From NCBI GenBank assembly GCA_002715965.1, contig PBAL01000076.1, forward strand, positions 1 through 64,000: a stretch of DNA of 64,000 nucleotides. The letters are read 5' to 3'. Positions 25,505 to 35,442 of the stretch are shown here, one piece after another. Made by a program: the position numbers and the translations under genes. The notes below the pieces were generated by a model. The model saw only the letters and a list, made by a program, of their open reading frames with translations. It was not told the DNA's origin and made no database searches. The stretch's first letter is position 1; the number at the start of each line of letters is the position of its first letter. This DNA is from Verrucomicrobiales bacterium (GTDB lineage Bacteria; Verrucomicrobiota; Verrucomicrobiia; Limisphaerales; JAYPXF01).

Positions 25505-28500
25505 TTAAGGAATAAAGACGAACTCATTCGCATTCAGCATCGCGCGTGCGAATTGCTGGATGCCGATCGATTCAATGAACGCTTTTGCGTCGTCGCGTTC
25601 GGCATTCGTTGGCGCTCTTCCAAACGCAAGTTTGTACGCGCGGTTGATTTGATCGGGCACGGATTCGCCAGCGTCTCTTTCCAATCGCTTGGCAAGCAGT
25701 TCTGCCTGTTGAACAACAAAGCTGCTGTTCAGGAGATTGAGCGCCTGCAAGGGCGTGGTGGAACGGCTTCGCTTGGCAACGGCCTGGCTGGCGTCCGGAC
25801 AATCGAATGCTCCGAATACCTGGTCCCGTTCCTGGCGGACTTTCGTCATATAGATCATGCGACGCCAATCCTCGGGCCCATAGCTTTTCTTGGGATGAAA
25901 GTGCCGGACGTTTTCCATCTCCACCTCGAAGGCACTGAATCCCGGCCCGCCCATCTTCACATCAAGAACTCCGGTGACCTGCAACATGGCATCCCGGATG
26001 CCTTCCGCCTCGATGCGGCGTGAAGGGAAACGCCAGAGCAGGCGGGTCGCCCCATCCAAGGACATGGCCTTGCGGTTCGGCCGGCTGTCCTGTTGCCAGG
26101 TTTCCGACGTGAGAATCAATTTGTGAATGTGCTTGAGTGACCAGTCATTGCGCATCAACTCCAAAGCGAGCCAGTCGAGCAGCTCGGGATGGGTGGGCGT
26201 TGAACCATTGGCGCCAAAGTCGCTCGGAGTATCAACGATGCCTTCACCGAAATGGAACTGCCAGAGACGGTTGACGATCACGCGCGCGGTGAGTGGATTG
26301 GAGGGATTGCTGACCCATTCCGCCAGGGTCTTGCGGCGATCGCGTTCGGGTGCGTCGCGCCGGAGTGAGACCGGCGTCAGTGCGGAAATCATGCCGGGGC
26401 TGACCTCTTCCCGTTTCTGGTCCGGCTCGCCGCGATACAGGCGATGCGTCGGTCCGGGCTGTGTGAAGGCGCCGGCGTAAACCTTCACCGGTTTGGCCAG
26501 TTGTTCGCGTTGCTTCAGCACAGCATTCAGTCTTGCAAGCGCCTTCCGTCCGTTGGCGGCCTTGGCGGGTGGGTGCGAATCGAAGTCGTAGCTGGGACCG
26601 GAGTCCTTGTCGCCCGAACCATAGGCAAGCCGGTCACCGGAGCCGGCGATCTGACGCCACTCCCCGGGCTTGGTTGCCACCTCGATTCGATAGGCGATCG
26701 GAATGCGGTCGCTGTATTTCTTTTCCCGATCGCGCGCCCATTCGATGCGATCGATCAGCGTTTCCCGTGGAAGCTCAATCTGCACCCAACCCGAACGTTG
26801 GGCAGCGATCCAACTGTAGGAGTTGCCGTACTTGCCGTCGTTGATGTGGGCGAGCTTGTGCTTCGGATGTTTGAAGTCGCCGTTGGAACTCGGCTTGGCA
26901 CCGGCGCTGGCGCTGGCGACGTTGGTCTTGCCGGAGAAGATTTCGAGTTCGTCGATGCAGGGCTGCGAGCTGCTCGACTGCTCGATGGTGAAGCGGACAA
27001 ACTTCGCCTTGGTCGGAGGAAAGGTCTCGCGATTGTGCGCGGCAGTAACGGCTTCGCGAATGGTGGGGCGAAGCGGCTTGGTCTTCAGGGCTTCGCCGGT
27101 GACCCGTTCAAACAGGACAACATCCGCGGTGATTGCCGTGCCGATTTGTCCGCCGAGAAGTATTAGCGAGTCTCCGCGTTCGAACTTGTGAATGCCGGCA
27201 TTGTAGAAGCCGCTCCACAAGGCCTTGTTGACGACCTTGCCGGAACCGCCGGCAAACAACTGCTGGTTCACCCGGGCCACGAAGGTTCGCTTTCGAGTGG
27301 GAGTCTGGAGCCAGTAGACCGCGTCCTTGGTGTGCGTCGAATAACCCGCGCCCCATGAAAGCCAGACCCGGTAACGTCCTTCCAGATGCGGACGCCAGGC
27401 GGCCACTTGCTTGCCGGGCGGATTTGTCCACCAGGTGTATCTGCCACCGCTGACGTTCGGCGCACGCTCGTGCGTGCCCGGATCCTGCGCATAGCCACGC
27501 GCTGTTCCTTTCGGATTTGTTCCGTTGCCGCGCGGCTTCAACAGGTGATCGGCCTTCTCATCATCAATCGCCACCATCGCCCCGCTTGACTTGCGAAGGA
27601 AGGGGGTGAGCTTGCTTCGCAGCGAGGCGATCTCCTTGTCCAGTGCAGCAATCTTGACCTGCCGTTCCTTCGGTATCGCCAAGTTGCGATCCTTATGTTG
27701 AACACCCGCAAAGATTGCCTGCATCGAATAGTAATCCTTCTGGGTAACCGGATCGAACTTGTGATTGTGGCAACGGGCGCAACCCAGCGTGAGTCCGAGG
27801 AAGGTGGTGCCCGTCGTGTTGATCATGTCGTCCAGTTCATTCATGCGCTGCATGATGCGGAGATTCGGATCCTGTCCTTTGACCAGGTCGTAAGGGCCGG
27901 CGACAAGGAAGCCCGTCCCGATTTCAGACCCGAACACATCGCCGGCGATTTGCTGGCGGACGAATTCATCGTAGCGCTTGTCCGAATTGAACGCGTCGAT
28001 CACCCAGTCGCGGTAATGCCAGGCGTGAAGGCGTTCGCGATTCGTTTCGAAACCATGCGTTTCGCCGTAGCGCACCAGGTCCAACCAATGCGCAGCCCAG
28101 CGTTCGCCGTAGCGCGGGCTGGCGAGAACTTCATTCACGAGTTCGTCCCAGGCGGACCCACCTTGCTCGTTTACAAACGACTCGACTCGTTCCGGGGTGG
28201 GAAGCATTCCATGCGTGACCATGAACAACCTCCGGATCAACTTCCGCTTTTCTGCGCGTGGAGACGATTGCAGTCCTCTCTCGGAGAGCTTCGAACGAAC
28301 GAAATGATCGATCGCATTGGCACCACTCGGAAGGTCCGGTTTCACCACCGGTTGCAGAGACCAATGCGTCAACTGCGGGCGTTCGTTGGCTTCCCCATAG
28401 GACGCGGGCGTCTTCGCGCCTTCGTTGATCCAGTCCTTCAAGATCTTGATCTGGTTCTTCGATAGGCGGTCGCCTTTGGGAGGCATCACCAGATCGGCTT

Positions 28501-28777
28501 CCCGCCCGGAAACCAGTTTTATCAGGTAGCTGTCCTCGGCTTTGCGCGGTTGAATTGCGGGTTCACCGGAATCACCGCCGGCGAGCAGCTTCGATCGGCG
28601 GTCTACGCGAAACTCTCCCTTCTGCTGATCCGGGCCATGGCAATCCAGGCAGTGCTCGGCCAAGATCGGTTCCACCTCGCGCCCGAAGTCCACTGCCCGT
28701 GAATTCGCGGCCGGCACCAACATGCCAACGACGAGTGCCTGCAAAATTCGAGTGGTCTTGAGTTGGCGAGTTATCAC
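25505..28777 (-). CDS. DUF1549/DUF1553 protein with N-terminal cytochrome c-like domain (PSCyt1-PSCyt2-PSD1)
   Basis: A large exported protein of about 1090 aa. After the signal sequence, '[31 protein letters not shown]' carries a single CxxCH haem site (CLDCH). DUF1549 follows with 'RFLVMVTHG'-like '..[21 protein letters not shown]', '[24 protein letters not shown]' and '[16 protein letters not shown]', a second Cys/His pair (CARCH). A middle galactose-binding-like region ('[24 protein letters not shown]') precedes DUF1553 ('[32 protein letters not shown]'). TTG 28822 is the track start; GTG 28777 is preferred. The role is unknown; it is likely a periplasmic redox or carbohydrate-active protein working with the adjacent DUF1501 protein. 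Confidence 0.9.
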   Translation of the reverse strand: MITRQLKTTRILQALVVGMLVPAANSRAVDFGREVEPILAEHCLDCHGPDQQKGEFRVDRRSKLLAGGDSGEPAIQPRKAEDSYLIKLVSGREADLVMPPKGDRLSKNQIKILKDWINEGAKTPASYGEANERPQLTHWSLQPVVKPDLPSGANAIDHFVRSKLSERGLQSSPRAEKRKLIRRLFMVTHGMLPTPERVESFVNEQGGSAWDELVNEVLASPRYGERWAAHWLDLVRYGETHGFETNRERLHAWHYRDWVIDAFNSDKRYDEFVRQQIAGDVFGSEIGTGFLVAGPYDLVKGQDPNLRIMQRMNELDDMINTTGTTFLGLTLGCARCHNHKFDPVTQKDYYSMQAIFAGVQHKDRNLAIPKERQVKIAALDKEIASLRSKLTPFLRKSSGAMVAIDDEKADHLLKPRGNGTNPKGTARGYAQDPGTHERAPNVSGGRYTWWTNPPGKQVAAWRPHLEGRYRVWLSWGAGYSTHTKDAVYWLQTPTRKRTFVARVNQQLFAGGSGKVVNKALWSGFYNAGIHKFERGDSLILLGGQIGTAITADVVLFERVTGEALKTKPLRPTIREAVTAAHNRETFPPTKAKFVRFTIEQSSSSQPCIDELEIFSGKTNVASASAGAKPSSNGDFKHPKHKLAHINDGKYGNSYSWIAAQRSGWVQIELPRETLIDRIEWARDREKKYSDRIPIAYRIEVATKPGEWRQIAGSGDRLAYGSGDKDSGPSYDFDSHPPAKAANGRKALARLNAVLKQREQLAKPVKVYAGAFTQPGPTHRLYRGEPDQKREEVSPGMISALTPVSLRRDAPERDRRKTLAEWVSNPSNPLTARVIVNRLWQFHFGEGIVDTPSDFGANGSTPTHPELLDWLALELMRNDWSLKHIHKLILTSETWQQDSRPNRKAMSLDGATRLLWRFPSRRIEAEGIRDAMLQVTGVLDVKMGGPGFSAFEVEMENVRHFHPKKSYGPEDWRRMIYMTKVRQERDQVFGAFDCPDASQAVAKRSRSTTPLQALNLLNSSFVVQQAELLAKRLERDAGESVPDQINRAYKLAFGRAPTNAERDDAKAFIESIGIQQFARAMLNANEFVFIP

Positions 28778-28881
28778 GGGTTGCCAAGAGACGTTTTTAT
28801 CCCGATCGCAGTCTTCACACAACCGGAGAATTCCATGAATCGGTGGGGAATCGCCCTGAGGTTTTCAAACGGAAAGTAGAT

Positions 28882-28978
28882 TGGCAGAGAGGGTGCGAAT
28901 CGAACACACCACCCGACAGCGACTGCCGGGACAACGGTTTTGAAGACCGCGGAGGCCACCAGGCACTCATCACTCTCC
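28882..28978 (-). tRNA. selC: tRNA-Sec (anticodon UCA)
   Basis: The minus strand, 97 nt from GGAGAG to an encoded GCCA end, folds as a selenocysteine tRNA. The anticodon arm is GCGGT-CTTCAAA-ACCGT with UCA at positions 34-36. The long extra arm is CCCGGCAG-TCG-CTGTCGGG, with 8 pairs including one G-U. The T arm is GTGTG-TTCGATT-CGCAC, and the D arm pairs GAG.GCC with GGC.CTC. The acceptor stem pairs GGAGAG with CTCTCT, starting with a G-U and including one T-C mismatch near its base, a small oddity. It delivers selenocysteine at recoded UGA codons together with SelA, SelB and SelD, none of which lies in this window. It stands 104 bp upstream of the DUF1553 gene on the same strand. Confidence 0.9.
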
Positions 28979-29144
28979 GACCTGGACGCGGATGACAACA
29001 CCCAGGCCAATTGCATGCAATGCCAGAGAGCTGAAGTAGGAAATGTTCCCATCCTACTTCTGTGCGATCCACACGCATAATTTGTTCGTGCATTCTCCCA
29101 GCTCTCCGACGTAATCGGTAGTGATACAGGAAAAAAGTTCAGTA

Positions 29145-29801
29145 ATGTCAGATTCTTCAATGATGCTTGAGACGGTCATGCGCGCACGTAGGACAGAGAA
29201 AGTCATGTGCGACGTTTCCGAACGGCGAGAAGTGCCCCCGGAAATCGAGTCACGCAACAAAGTACTCGTTCTCGAATCTCTTGAGGCAGCCGGATGGGCT
29301 CCTTTTCATTATCCGCGCCGGAAGGAAATCCTTGAGCCTTGGCGGGCGCACATCCTGTGGAGCAAGGAAGTAACGCGGGTGACGGACTTCCTGTCCACGG
29401 AATTGAAGCTGCAAAATAAACTGCCTCGCCTTTGCGCAGCGTGCAGCGCCTTGGTGCTGGCGACATGGATTCCACAGGAACCGAACGAAGGTGCATCCCG
29501 TAATAATGCCTTGGACGCGATGAATGCCGAACACCTCGCAGCTGCCTCGGCCATGGTTCAGAATCTTCTACTGATGTTGACTGCGCATGAAATGGGCAAC
29601 TATTGGTCGAGCGGGGGTGACCTGGGATCGGCGACCGCGTTCGAGTTCCTTGGGATCCCAGCCGACGAACGACTCCTTGGCGCGATTTTCGTTGAGTATC
29701 CCGAGATGAAGGCCGCCAAATTTGACAACAAAGATCGGCAACCAGGCAAGCTTCGGGAGAAGAGAGGCACGGGGTGGATCAAGGAAGTGGTGATTGATTG
29801 A
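29145..29801 (+). CDS. Nitroreductase family protein
   Basis: A 218-aa protein resembling FMN-dependent nitroreductases. The N-terminal 'VMRARRTEKVMCDVSERREVP' has the R-R-S/T FMN-contact motif. It is followed by 'LESLEAAGWAPFHY' (the A-x-x-AP segment) and 'DAMNAEHLAAASAMVQNLLLMLTAHEMGNYWSSGG', the helix and loop that precede the FMN phosphate site. The C-terminal Arg region is 'LREKRGTGWIKEVV'. Substrate unknown. ATG 29145 (MSDSSMM) follows an AGGA-type ribosome site; the track start is 8 codons upstream. It is divergent from selC and the DUF1553 gene. Confidence 0.8.
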   Translation: MSDSSMMLETVMRARRTEKVMCDVSERREVPPEIESRNKVLVLESLEAAGWAPFHYPRRKEILEPWRAHILWSKEVTRVTDFLSTELKLQNKLPRLCAACSALVLATWIPQEPNEGASRNNALDAMNAEHLAAASAMVQNLLLMLTAHEMGNYWSSGGDLGSATAFEFLGIPADERLLGAIFVEYPEMKAAKFDNKDRQPGKLREKRGTGWIKEVVID

Positions 29802-29885
29802 GAGCCGTGTAGCGATGGCCTCCGAGCTCCCGAATCAACCATCGTGATTCAGCACGCACTAAACCGACGGCCAAACCGGCTAAAG

Positions 29886-29920
29886 TTAGTCTCGACTAAT
29901 AAATTGAATACGGACTAATA
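29886..29920. promoter_or_regulatory. Palindrome plus direct-repeat half-site upstream of the TonB operon
   Basis: TTAGTC-TC-GACTAA (29886-29899) is a perfect 6-bp inverted repeat. The half-site recurs as GACTAATA at 29894-29901 and 29913-29920, exactly 19 bp apart, about two helical turns. The surrounding DNA is AT-rich and lies about 100 bp before the DUF3450 start. This looks like a binding site for a dimeric regulator. It does not match the classical Fur box. No regulator gene adjoins it. Confidence 0.45.
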
Positions 29921-30019
29921 TTTCAATCGACTTGTTTTTCGCGGCAGCAAATCCTTGATACTGAGATCCAATCTCATTAACTACCCGTCCCCGAACTTCG
30001 GTTCGGCTTTCTTATCGTA

Positions 30020-30805
30020 ATGAAATTCGGCCGAAATCTTTGGCATGCATGGAGCGTGATCGTTGTCTTTGTCATTTGTCTCGCTGTATCGGCGGACGAT
30101 CGCTTGACGGATGCCCGGGCGGCCGTTTCGCAGTGGGTGGATGTGGAACGCACGATTTCGCGCGAAGCAATTGCGTGGAAGGAGAAGAAGACCTTGCTCA
30201 ACGATCTGCTGCAAGTCGCGCGAACCGAAATCAAGACGTTGAAAGATGGAATCGCAGAGGCAGACAAGGCAACCGGAGCTGCAGAAGAGCGCCGGGCGGA
30301 TCTGGTCAAGAAGCGCGACGACAACGCGGCCTTGGCGGAAAAGATCGAGACTTTTTTGGTGGGCATTGAGGCAAAGATCAGAAAGCTCGCGCCACGTCTG
30401 CCAAAGCCGCTGCGGGACAATGTTCGCCCACTGATGCAGCGCATGCCCGCTGATCCGGATAACACGGAACTCGGCATCGCCGTGCGCATGCAGACGGTGA
30501 TGGGGATCATCGCCGAAGCGCAGCGCTTTAACACGACGGCCCCCACCGGCGAGGAACTGCACAAAGCGCCAAATGGAGACATGCGTGAGATCCGCACGAT
30601 TTATTTTGGACTCGGAGCGGCTTATTACGTCTCGGCGGATGGTTCAGACGCAGGCTTTGGCAAGGTGACGCAAGATGGTTGGGTCTGGGAATCCCAGCCA
30701 GAATTGGCCGCCACCATCCGCGAAGCCATCGCGACTGCTGAGGGTAAATCACGAGAAGCCCGGTTCTTGTCCTTGCCGGTCTCGACGAAGGAGGTGGAGA
30801 AGTGA
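30020..30805 (+). CDS. DUF3450 family periplasmic coiled-coil protein of a TonB system
   Basis: A 261-aa protein with signal peptide MKFGRNLWHAWSVIVVFVICLAVSA, then a long coiled coil over residues about 30-125 ('WKEKKTLLNDLLQVARTEIKTLKDGIAEADKAT', 'AEERRADLVKKRDDNAALAEKIE'). A C-terminal globular part follows with 'ADGSDAGFGKVTQDGWVWE'. This is the DUF3450 architecture found at the head of TonB2/TtpC-type operons in marine Gammaproteobacteria. It probably binds the periplasmic extension of the following ExbB-like protein and helps couple the motor to TonB (inference). Its stop overlaps the GTG start of the next gene. Confidence 0.88.
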   Translation: MKFGRNLWHAWSVIVVFVICLAVSADDRLTDARAAVSQWVDVERTISREAIAWKEKKTLLNDLLQVARTEIKTLKDGIAEADKATGAAEERRADLVKKRDDNAALAEKIETFLVGIEAKIRKLAPRLPKPLRDNVRPLMQRMPADPDNTELGIAVRMQTVMGIIAEAQRFNTTAPTGEELHKAPNGDMREIRTIYFGLGAAYYVSADGSDAGFGKVTQDGWVWESQPELAATIREAIATAEGKSREARFLSLPVSTKEVEK

Positions 30806-32307
30806 GTGTTCTCTCGCGAATCGCAAGACGCTCAACCCCACGTAAGGCGGGCAAATTGCCCATCCTACTCCTCGTTGCAGTCAGCCTCCTGTGGGCGTCG
30901 GCAAAAGGATCGGCGCAACAGGTTGATCAAATCGCCGGGCAACAACAGGCGAAGCTCGAAGACGCGATTCGGCGATTGAACGAGCAACGGACGAAGATTC
31001 AGAACACACAGATTCCCCTCTCGAAATCTCTCAGCGAACTGCGTGTTGAGTCGAAGGCTCTGGAATCCCAGCTCGCTGAACGACGTCGTGTTCGCGACAG
31101 CGCGAGTGTGAGTTTGGAACAGCTGCGCGTGCGCGTTGCGGATGGGCGACGCGAGTATGAGTACATCTCCGGCGCGTTGTTCAGCGAATTCGTGTCCTCG
31201 TTCAAATCCGCACTTTCGCCAGCGGAAATGACGACCTTTGGCGAAACGATTCGGGAACATGATCTTCTCCTGGAGCGGAGTGAAGCCAGCGAGGCGGAGA
31301 AGCTGGACGCATCCTTGAATCTGTTGAGCGAATCGTTGGAACGACTCGATGACCTGCTCGGTGGCAAGACGTATCCGGGCAATGCGCTGACCGGAGATGG
31401 AAGGCAGCAAGGCGGAAAGTTCGTGCAGGTCGGCCCGTTGTTGTATTTCGCGTCCGACGCCGGTGAAGCGGGTTGGGTTGAGGAGACCAAAACCTTCCAA
31501 CCGCGCATGCGTCCGGTCGAAGAAGCAGAAGGCGCGCTGATCAAAGGAGTCGCGACGAGCGGATCCGGATTGTTGCCCATCGATTCCAGCCTCGGGGATG
31601 CCGTCGCGTTGGCGGAGACGAAGGAGACTCTTGGCGAGCATCTGGAAAAGGGTGGCATCTGGGTTTATCCGATCGTGGGCTTTGCCGTGATTGCCACGCT
31701 GGCTGCGATATTCAAGTTCCTGCAGGTTTTTCTGATTCGGCAACCACAGCCCATGGTTGTTCACGAAATCGTCCGTTTCCTGCGTGATGGCAACAAGGAA
31801 GCCGCGCGAGGCCTCGCCTGGGCGCAACCACAACCGGCCGCCGATATGTTGGTGGCCGCCGTGGAGCATTCGGACGAGTCCATCGAGTTGGTGGAAGAGG
31901 TGATGTATGAATCCATGCTCAATACGCAACCGCGGCTGGAGCGTTTTTTGAACGTCATCGCCGTGACGGCCGCGACCGCGCCGCTGCTCGGACTGCTCGG
32001 AACGGTCACGGGCATCATCAAGACGTTCAAGCTGATGGAGATATTTGGCGCAGGTGATCCCAAACCGTTGATCTCAGGCATATCGGAAGCGCTGATCACG
32101 ACGGAGCTCGGTCTGGTGCTCGCTATTCCCGCTCTTATCGCCCATGCACTCTTGTCCCGCCGGGTCGCCGGCGTTCTGGCCCGCCTGGAAAAACTTTCCG
32201 TAGCGTTTGTCAACGGACTTTCACGTCGTCCAGCCGGTGGAGCGAATCCGCCGTCGCCATCCAATCCACCGCAGAACTCCCCGGTCCCCGCTGGCAATGC
32301 ACGCTGA
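30802..32307 (+). CDS. MotA/TolQ/ExbB proton channel protein with periplasmic coiled-coil extension (TtpC-like)
   Basis: A 501-aa protein that starts with GTG in a GTGA overlap, behind a good AAGGAGGTGG ribosome site. Residues 1-40 form a signal or membrane segment ('LPILLLVAVSLLWASAKGSAQ'). Residues about 45-270 are a coiled-coil periplasmic region. Membrane segments 'IWVYPIVGFAVIATLAAIFKFLQVF', '[28 protein letters not shown]' and 'LITTELGLVLAIPALIAHALL' carry the ExbB/TolQ signature (P-L-L-G-L-L-G-T-V-x-G). This is the TtpC type, a long ExbB paralogue needed for TonB2 function in Vibrio (family knowledge). It precedes a second, normal-length ExbB. Confidence 0.92.
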   Translation: MSVLSRIARRSTPRKAGKLPILLLVAVSLLWASAKGSAQQVDQIAGQQQAKLEDAIRRLNEQRTKIQNTQIPLSKSLSELRVESKALESQLAERRRVRDSASVSLEQLRVRVADGRREYEYISGALFSEFVSSFKSALSPAEMTTFGETIREHDLLLERSEASEAEKLDASLNLLSESLERLDDLLGGKTYPGNALTGDGRQQGGKFVQVGPLLYFASDAGEAGWVEETKTFQPRMRPVEEAEGALIKGVATSGSGLLPIDSSLGDAVALAETKETLGEHLEKGGIWVYPIVGFAVIATLAAIFKFLQVFLIRQPQPMVVHEIVRFLRDGNKEAARGLAWAQPQPAADMLVAAVEHSDESIELVEEVMYESMLNTQPRLERFLNVIAVTAATAPLLGLLGTVTGIIKTFKLMEIFGAGDPKPLISGISEALITTELGLVLAIPALIAHALLSRRVAGVLARLEKLSVAFVNGLSRRPAGGANPPSPSNPPQNSPVPAGNAR

Positions 32308-32929
32308 AATCGACACGCTTTACGAGGAGGCCATGCTGATCTGGGCCGGCGGTGGCTGGCTGATGGTGCCTTTGGCAGCGTTGACGGTGTTCATGTATTA
32401 CACCGTGCTCGATCTGTGGATCCGTCTGCAGTTTCACTTCCTGATTCGCAGCGGCGTCCATCGGATGTCAGATTCCGAGATCAGTGCGCGCGCCGGGACC
32501 GATCAACCGGCACTCGGTCAATTGATCCTGCACGACGCGGAGAACACAGATGAGGTGAAGCGCCATTTTGTCGAGGTGGAGAACGAATACCTGCCGGCCG
32601 TCAATCGCCGGATCAGGTTCCTTGGCATCATCATAACAATTGGTCCCTTGATGGGCTTGCTCGGTACGGTGACCGGGATGCTGTCGACTTTCCAGGGCCT
32701 CATCCTTGGTCAAGGCGACAAGTTCCAAAACGTGGTGCATGGAATCTCCGAAGCACTGATCACCACGCAAACCGGCCTCATCATCTCCATCCCGGCCATG
32801 GTGATTCTTGCACTGGTCGTTCAACGCCGGAACCACCTGCGTCGCTGCATTGCACGACTCGAACGATTCAACACCTGCCTGATCCTGAAGATCAGTCCGC
32901 AAATGACCGCCGAGGCGGCTCCCGCATAA
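32297..32929 (+). CDS. exbB: ExbB-type MotA/TolQ/ExbB proton channel protein
   Basis: A 210-aa canonical ExbB-sized channel subunit with three membrane segments: '[23 protein letters not shown]', '[25 protein letters not shown]' and '[22 protein letters not shown]'. With ExbD it uses the proton motive force to energise TonB. The track ORF begins at a TTG inside the previous gene; ATG 32297 ([12 protein letters not shown]) overlaps that gene's stop by 11 nt and is the likely start. It is followed 1 bp later by exbD. Confidence 0.93.
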   Translation: MHAEIDTLYEEAMLIWAGGGWLMVPLAALTVFMYYTVLDLWIRLQFHFLIRSGVHRMSDSEISARAGTDQPALGQLILHDAENTDEVKRHFVEVENEYLPAVNRRIRFLGIIITIGPLMGLLGTVTGMLSTFQGLILGQGDKFQNVVHGISEALITTQTGLIISIPAMVILALVVQRRNHLRRCIARLERFNTCLILKISPQMTAEAAPA

Positions 32930-32930
32930 G

Positions 32931-33338
32931 ATGAAGAATCGCAGACTTTTATTTTCTGACGACGCACGCGGGAGCGAGATCAATGTCTCCCCGCTGATCG
33001 ACATTGTTTTCATCCTGCTCATCTTCTTCATCGTCACCACCGTGTTCGTTGAGGAAACCGGAGTCGAAGTCCAACGCCCTCAGGCGGCATCCGCGACGAA
33101 CCTGGAGAAGCATTCCATCCTCATCGCCATCACCTCGGATGGGCGCATTGTTTATGGCGGAAACGAAATCGGCGTGCGCGGCGTGCGCGGAATTGTGAAG
33201 CGCCTGCTCAAGCAGAAGGAGCAGCCTGTCATTGTGCAGGCGGACAAGGACGCACCCGTTGGCCTGTACGCCCGCGTCCATGACGAAGCCGCGCTGGCCG
33301 GGGCCAAACAGATCAATCTCGCAACCCGGAACGAGTGA
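32931..33338 (+). CDS. exbD: ExbD/TolR family biopolymer transport protein
   Basis: A 135-aa ExbD. The cytoplasmic N-terminus '[25 protein letters not shown]' contains the single membrane helix with the proton-translocating Asp in 'LIDIVF'. It is followed by the periplasmic domain ending '[35 protein letters not shown]'. It forms the stator complex with the two ExbB-like proteins. Its stop TGA overlaps the ATG of the tonB gene. Confidence 0.94.
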   Translation: MKNRRLLFSDDARGSEINVSPLIDIVFILLIFFIVTTVFVEETGVEVQRPQAASATNLEKHSILIAITSDGRIVYGGNEIGVRGVRGIVKRLLKQKEQPVIVQADKDAPVGLYARVHDEAALAGAKQINLATRNE

Positions 33339-34027
33339 TGCCCGGATCCCTTCCACAATCAAGTTCACGTTGGCCCAGCGTATTTGCGATGCTGGGTGCG
33401 CTTGCACTGGGTGTCGGACTATTCCTCATTATTCCGCTCACACAGGCGCTCAATCACGGTGATCTCGATCCGGTGACGTATCGCCAAATGGCGCACGCCG
33501 CTCCCCCGCCCCCACCGCAGATGCCTCCTCCTCCCGAGGAAGAAAAGGCCTACGAAGAAGAGGTAAAACCTGAGCCACCCAAGCTCGAGCACCAGTTGAA
33601 CGAGGTGCCCATCCAGCAGCTTTCCCTGAGCCTGAGTCCCGGCATGGGCGTGGCATTGCAGATGGGCGTGCCGAGCATGCCCAAGGTGCAGAAGGTCGAC
33701 ACAGTTGGTGAAATCGAAAAAATCTTCAACTTTGACGAACTGGCCCAGCCACCCACGGTGATCAACAAGGGCATGATCTGGGTGGAGTTTCCACGTGAAT
33801 TATCGCGCCGGGGAGTGCGGAAGGCCGAGGTGGTCATGCAGATCCTCATCGACAAGCGAGGACGGGTGCGCGTCGAAAAATTCCTCAGCCAATCTTACGA
33901 CCACCCAAAATTGCGTGAGTCCGCACGCAAGACAGCGGCGCAGATCCGATTCACAATCACGAAGGTCGACGGCCGTGCCGTTGAAGTCCGCGGACGATTT
34001 CCGCTTACCCTGCAGGCACCGAGATGA
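33338..34027 (+). CDS. tonB: TonB family energy transducer
   Basis: A 229-aa TonB-like protein. A membrane anchor 'VFAMLGALALGVGLFLIIPLT' is followed by a proline/glutamate-rich periplasmic spacer ('APPPPPQMPPPPEEEKAYEEEVKPEPP'). The C-terminal domain of about 85 residues reads 'GVRKAEVVMQILIDKRGRVRVEKFLSQSYDHPKLRESARKTAAQIRF', the TonB beta-alpha-beta fold. It should contact TonB-dependent receptors; none lies in this window. ATG 33338 is chosen over the GTG one codon before. The stop overlaps the TPR gene (ATGA). Confidence 0.93.
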   Translation: MPGSLPQSSSRWPSVFAMLGALALGVGLFLIIPLTQALNHGDLDPVTYRQMAHAAPPPPPQMPPPPEEEKAYEEEVKPEPPKLEHQLNEVPIQQLSLSLSPGMGVALQMGVPSMPKVQKVDTVGEIEKIFNFDELAQPPTVINKGMIWVEFPRELSRRGVRKAEVVMQILIDKRGRVRVEKFLSQSYDHPKLRESARKTAAQIRFTITKVDGRAVEVRGRFPLTLQAPR

Positions 34028-35385
34028 CGATGCGAATTCCAACCATACTGCTCGTCTTCGTCATAGTCCTTGGAGCACAGGGAGCCGTCCCATTTCGCCT
34101 GTCGGATTCGGATCCGGACAGCCCCGAGTTCCGCGCCCGCTTCATGGCGAGCTACGGGGTTAATGAGGCCATTGAGCCAAAACTCACGATCGACGATCGC
34201 CCGCTCCAGGAAGCCATCCTTCCGCACCTGCGCAGCAACCCACAGCAGGCCATTCAACTCATCGAACAGGCGCTCACGCCGGAATTGAATCCTGCCTTTC
34301 TCGCCATCCTTGGAAATCTCTATTACCAGATCAACGACTTCTCGAACTCGGAGAAATACCTGCGTCAAACTCTGGAGAAGTTTCCTTCCTTGCGACGCTC
34401 GTGGCGTACCCTCGCGCTCACCTACGTCCAACGCGACATGTTCAAGGAAGCCATTGCCCCGCTGCTGAAAGTCATCACGCTCGGCGGTGGAGACGATCAA
34501 TCCTACGGACTGCTGGCCTACTGCCACCTCTTGACCGAGAAATACGAATCCGCGCTCTCCGCTTATCGGATGGCGCGTATGTTCAAGCCGGACAGTCTCG
34601 ACTTTCGCCGTGGCCAGGCGCAATGCCTGCTCATGACCGAACAACATCTGGCAGCAATTGGGCTCTTCGACGAACTCATCGCCGAGAACCCGGAGGAACA
34701 GCGATTCTGGCTTGCGCAGGCCAATTCGTATCTCGCCCTCGACCGTAGCGATGAAGCCATCGCAAATCTCCAGATCATTGCCGACGCCGGCAAAGCCGAT
34801 TGGAGCAGCCTGATCCTGCTGGGCGATCTGTATTTGAACGACGACGTTGCGCACCTCGCATTGGCCACCTACACACGTGCCGTCAAGAATTTCACACCCA
34901 GGCAATGGTCCGATGCGGTGCGCCCGTTGAACTACCTGCTCGATCGCCATCTTTTCACTGAGGCCCGCGGGTATCTCGACCTGATCCGTGACCGGATTGC
35001 CGGTCAACTCGATGCCAAGACCGCTCGTGAAGTTCGCGTCGGTGAAGCCCGTATTGAAATGGAAATCGGTGATGCCGGCAAAGCCGCCGGGATGTTGGAA
35101 CAGGCCATCCAGCAAGATCCGCTCGATGGCCCCAGCCTGATTCTCCTCGGCGAATACCACATGCGGATCCCCAATTACGAGAAGGCCGAATACTACTTCG
35201 AGCGTGCCACCTCCGTGGCCGATCACGCGGCCGATGCCTACACTGCACTCGGCCGCCTGGCGGTTGCCCGCGGTGATCTCAAGTCGGCCTTGTCACCTTT
35301 GCGTCGGGCGCAGCAACTTCGACCCAGTCCCAATGTGCAGCGCTACGTTGAAGCGATCGAACGCGCGATCGATGCGGGCGGGTGA
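34024..35385 (+). CDS. Exported tetratricopeptide repeat protein of the TonB operon
   Basis: A 453-aa protein with signal peptide MTMRIPTILLVFVIVLGAQGA. At least eight TPR-like helix pairs run through the protein, for example 'PAFLAILGNLYYQINDFSNSEKYLRQTLEKFP', 'RSWRTLALTYVQRDMFKEAIAPLLKVI' and 'DAYTALGRLAVARGDLKSALSPLRRAQQL'. TPR proteins are the usual last member of DUF3450/TtpC/ExbBD/TonB operons and presumably act as a periplasmic scaffold. It overlaps tonB by 4 nt. No terminator hairpin is obvious after its stop. Confidence 0.9.
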   Translation: MTMRIPTILLVFVIVLGAQGAVPFRLSDSDPDSPEFRARFMASYGVNEAIEPKLTIDDRPLQEAILPHLRSNPQQAIQLIEQALTPELNPAFLAILGNLYYQINDFSNSEKYLRQTLEKFPSLRRSWRTLALTYVQRDMFKEAIAPLLKVITLGGGDDQSYGLLAYCHLLTEKYESALSAYRMARMFKPDSLDFRRGQAQCLLMTEQHLAAIGLFDELIAENPEEQRFWLAQANSYLALDRSDEAIANLQIIADAGKADWSSLILLGDLYLNDDVAHLALATYTRAVKNFTPRQWSDAVRPLNYLLDRHLFTEARGYLDLIRDRIAGQLDAKTAREVRVGEARIEMEIGDAGKAAGMLEQAIQQDPLDGPSLILLGEYHMRIPNYEKAEYYFERATSVADHAADAYTALGRLAVARGDLKSALSPLRRAQQLRPSPNVQRYVEAIERAIDAGG

Positions 35386-35442
35386 GATAGGGCCAATCGG
35401 TCGTATAATTCATGGAGGCCCCGTTGAAAGTGCCCGCACCAC

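Noticed and set aside
33895-35226. 443-aa minus-strand ORF
   Set aside because: Antisense to the TPR gene; no recognisable domain.
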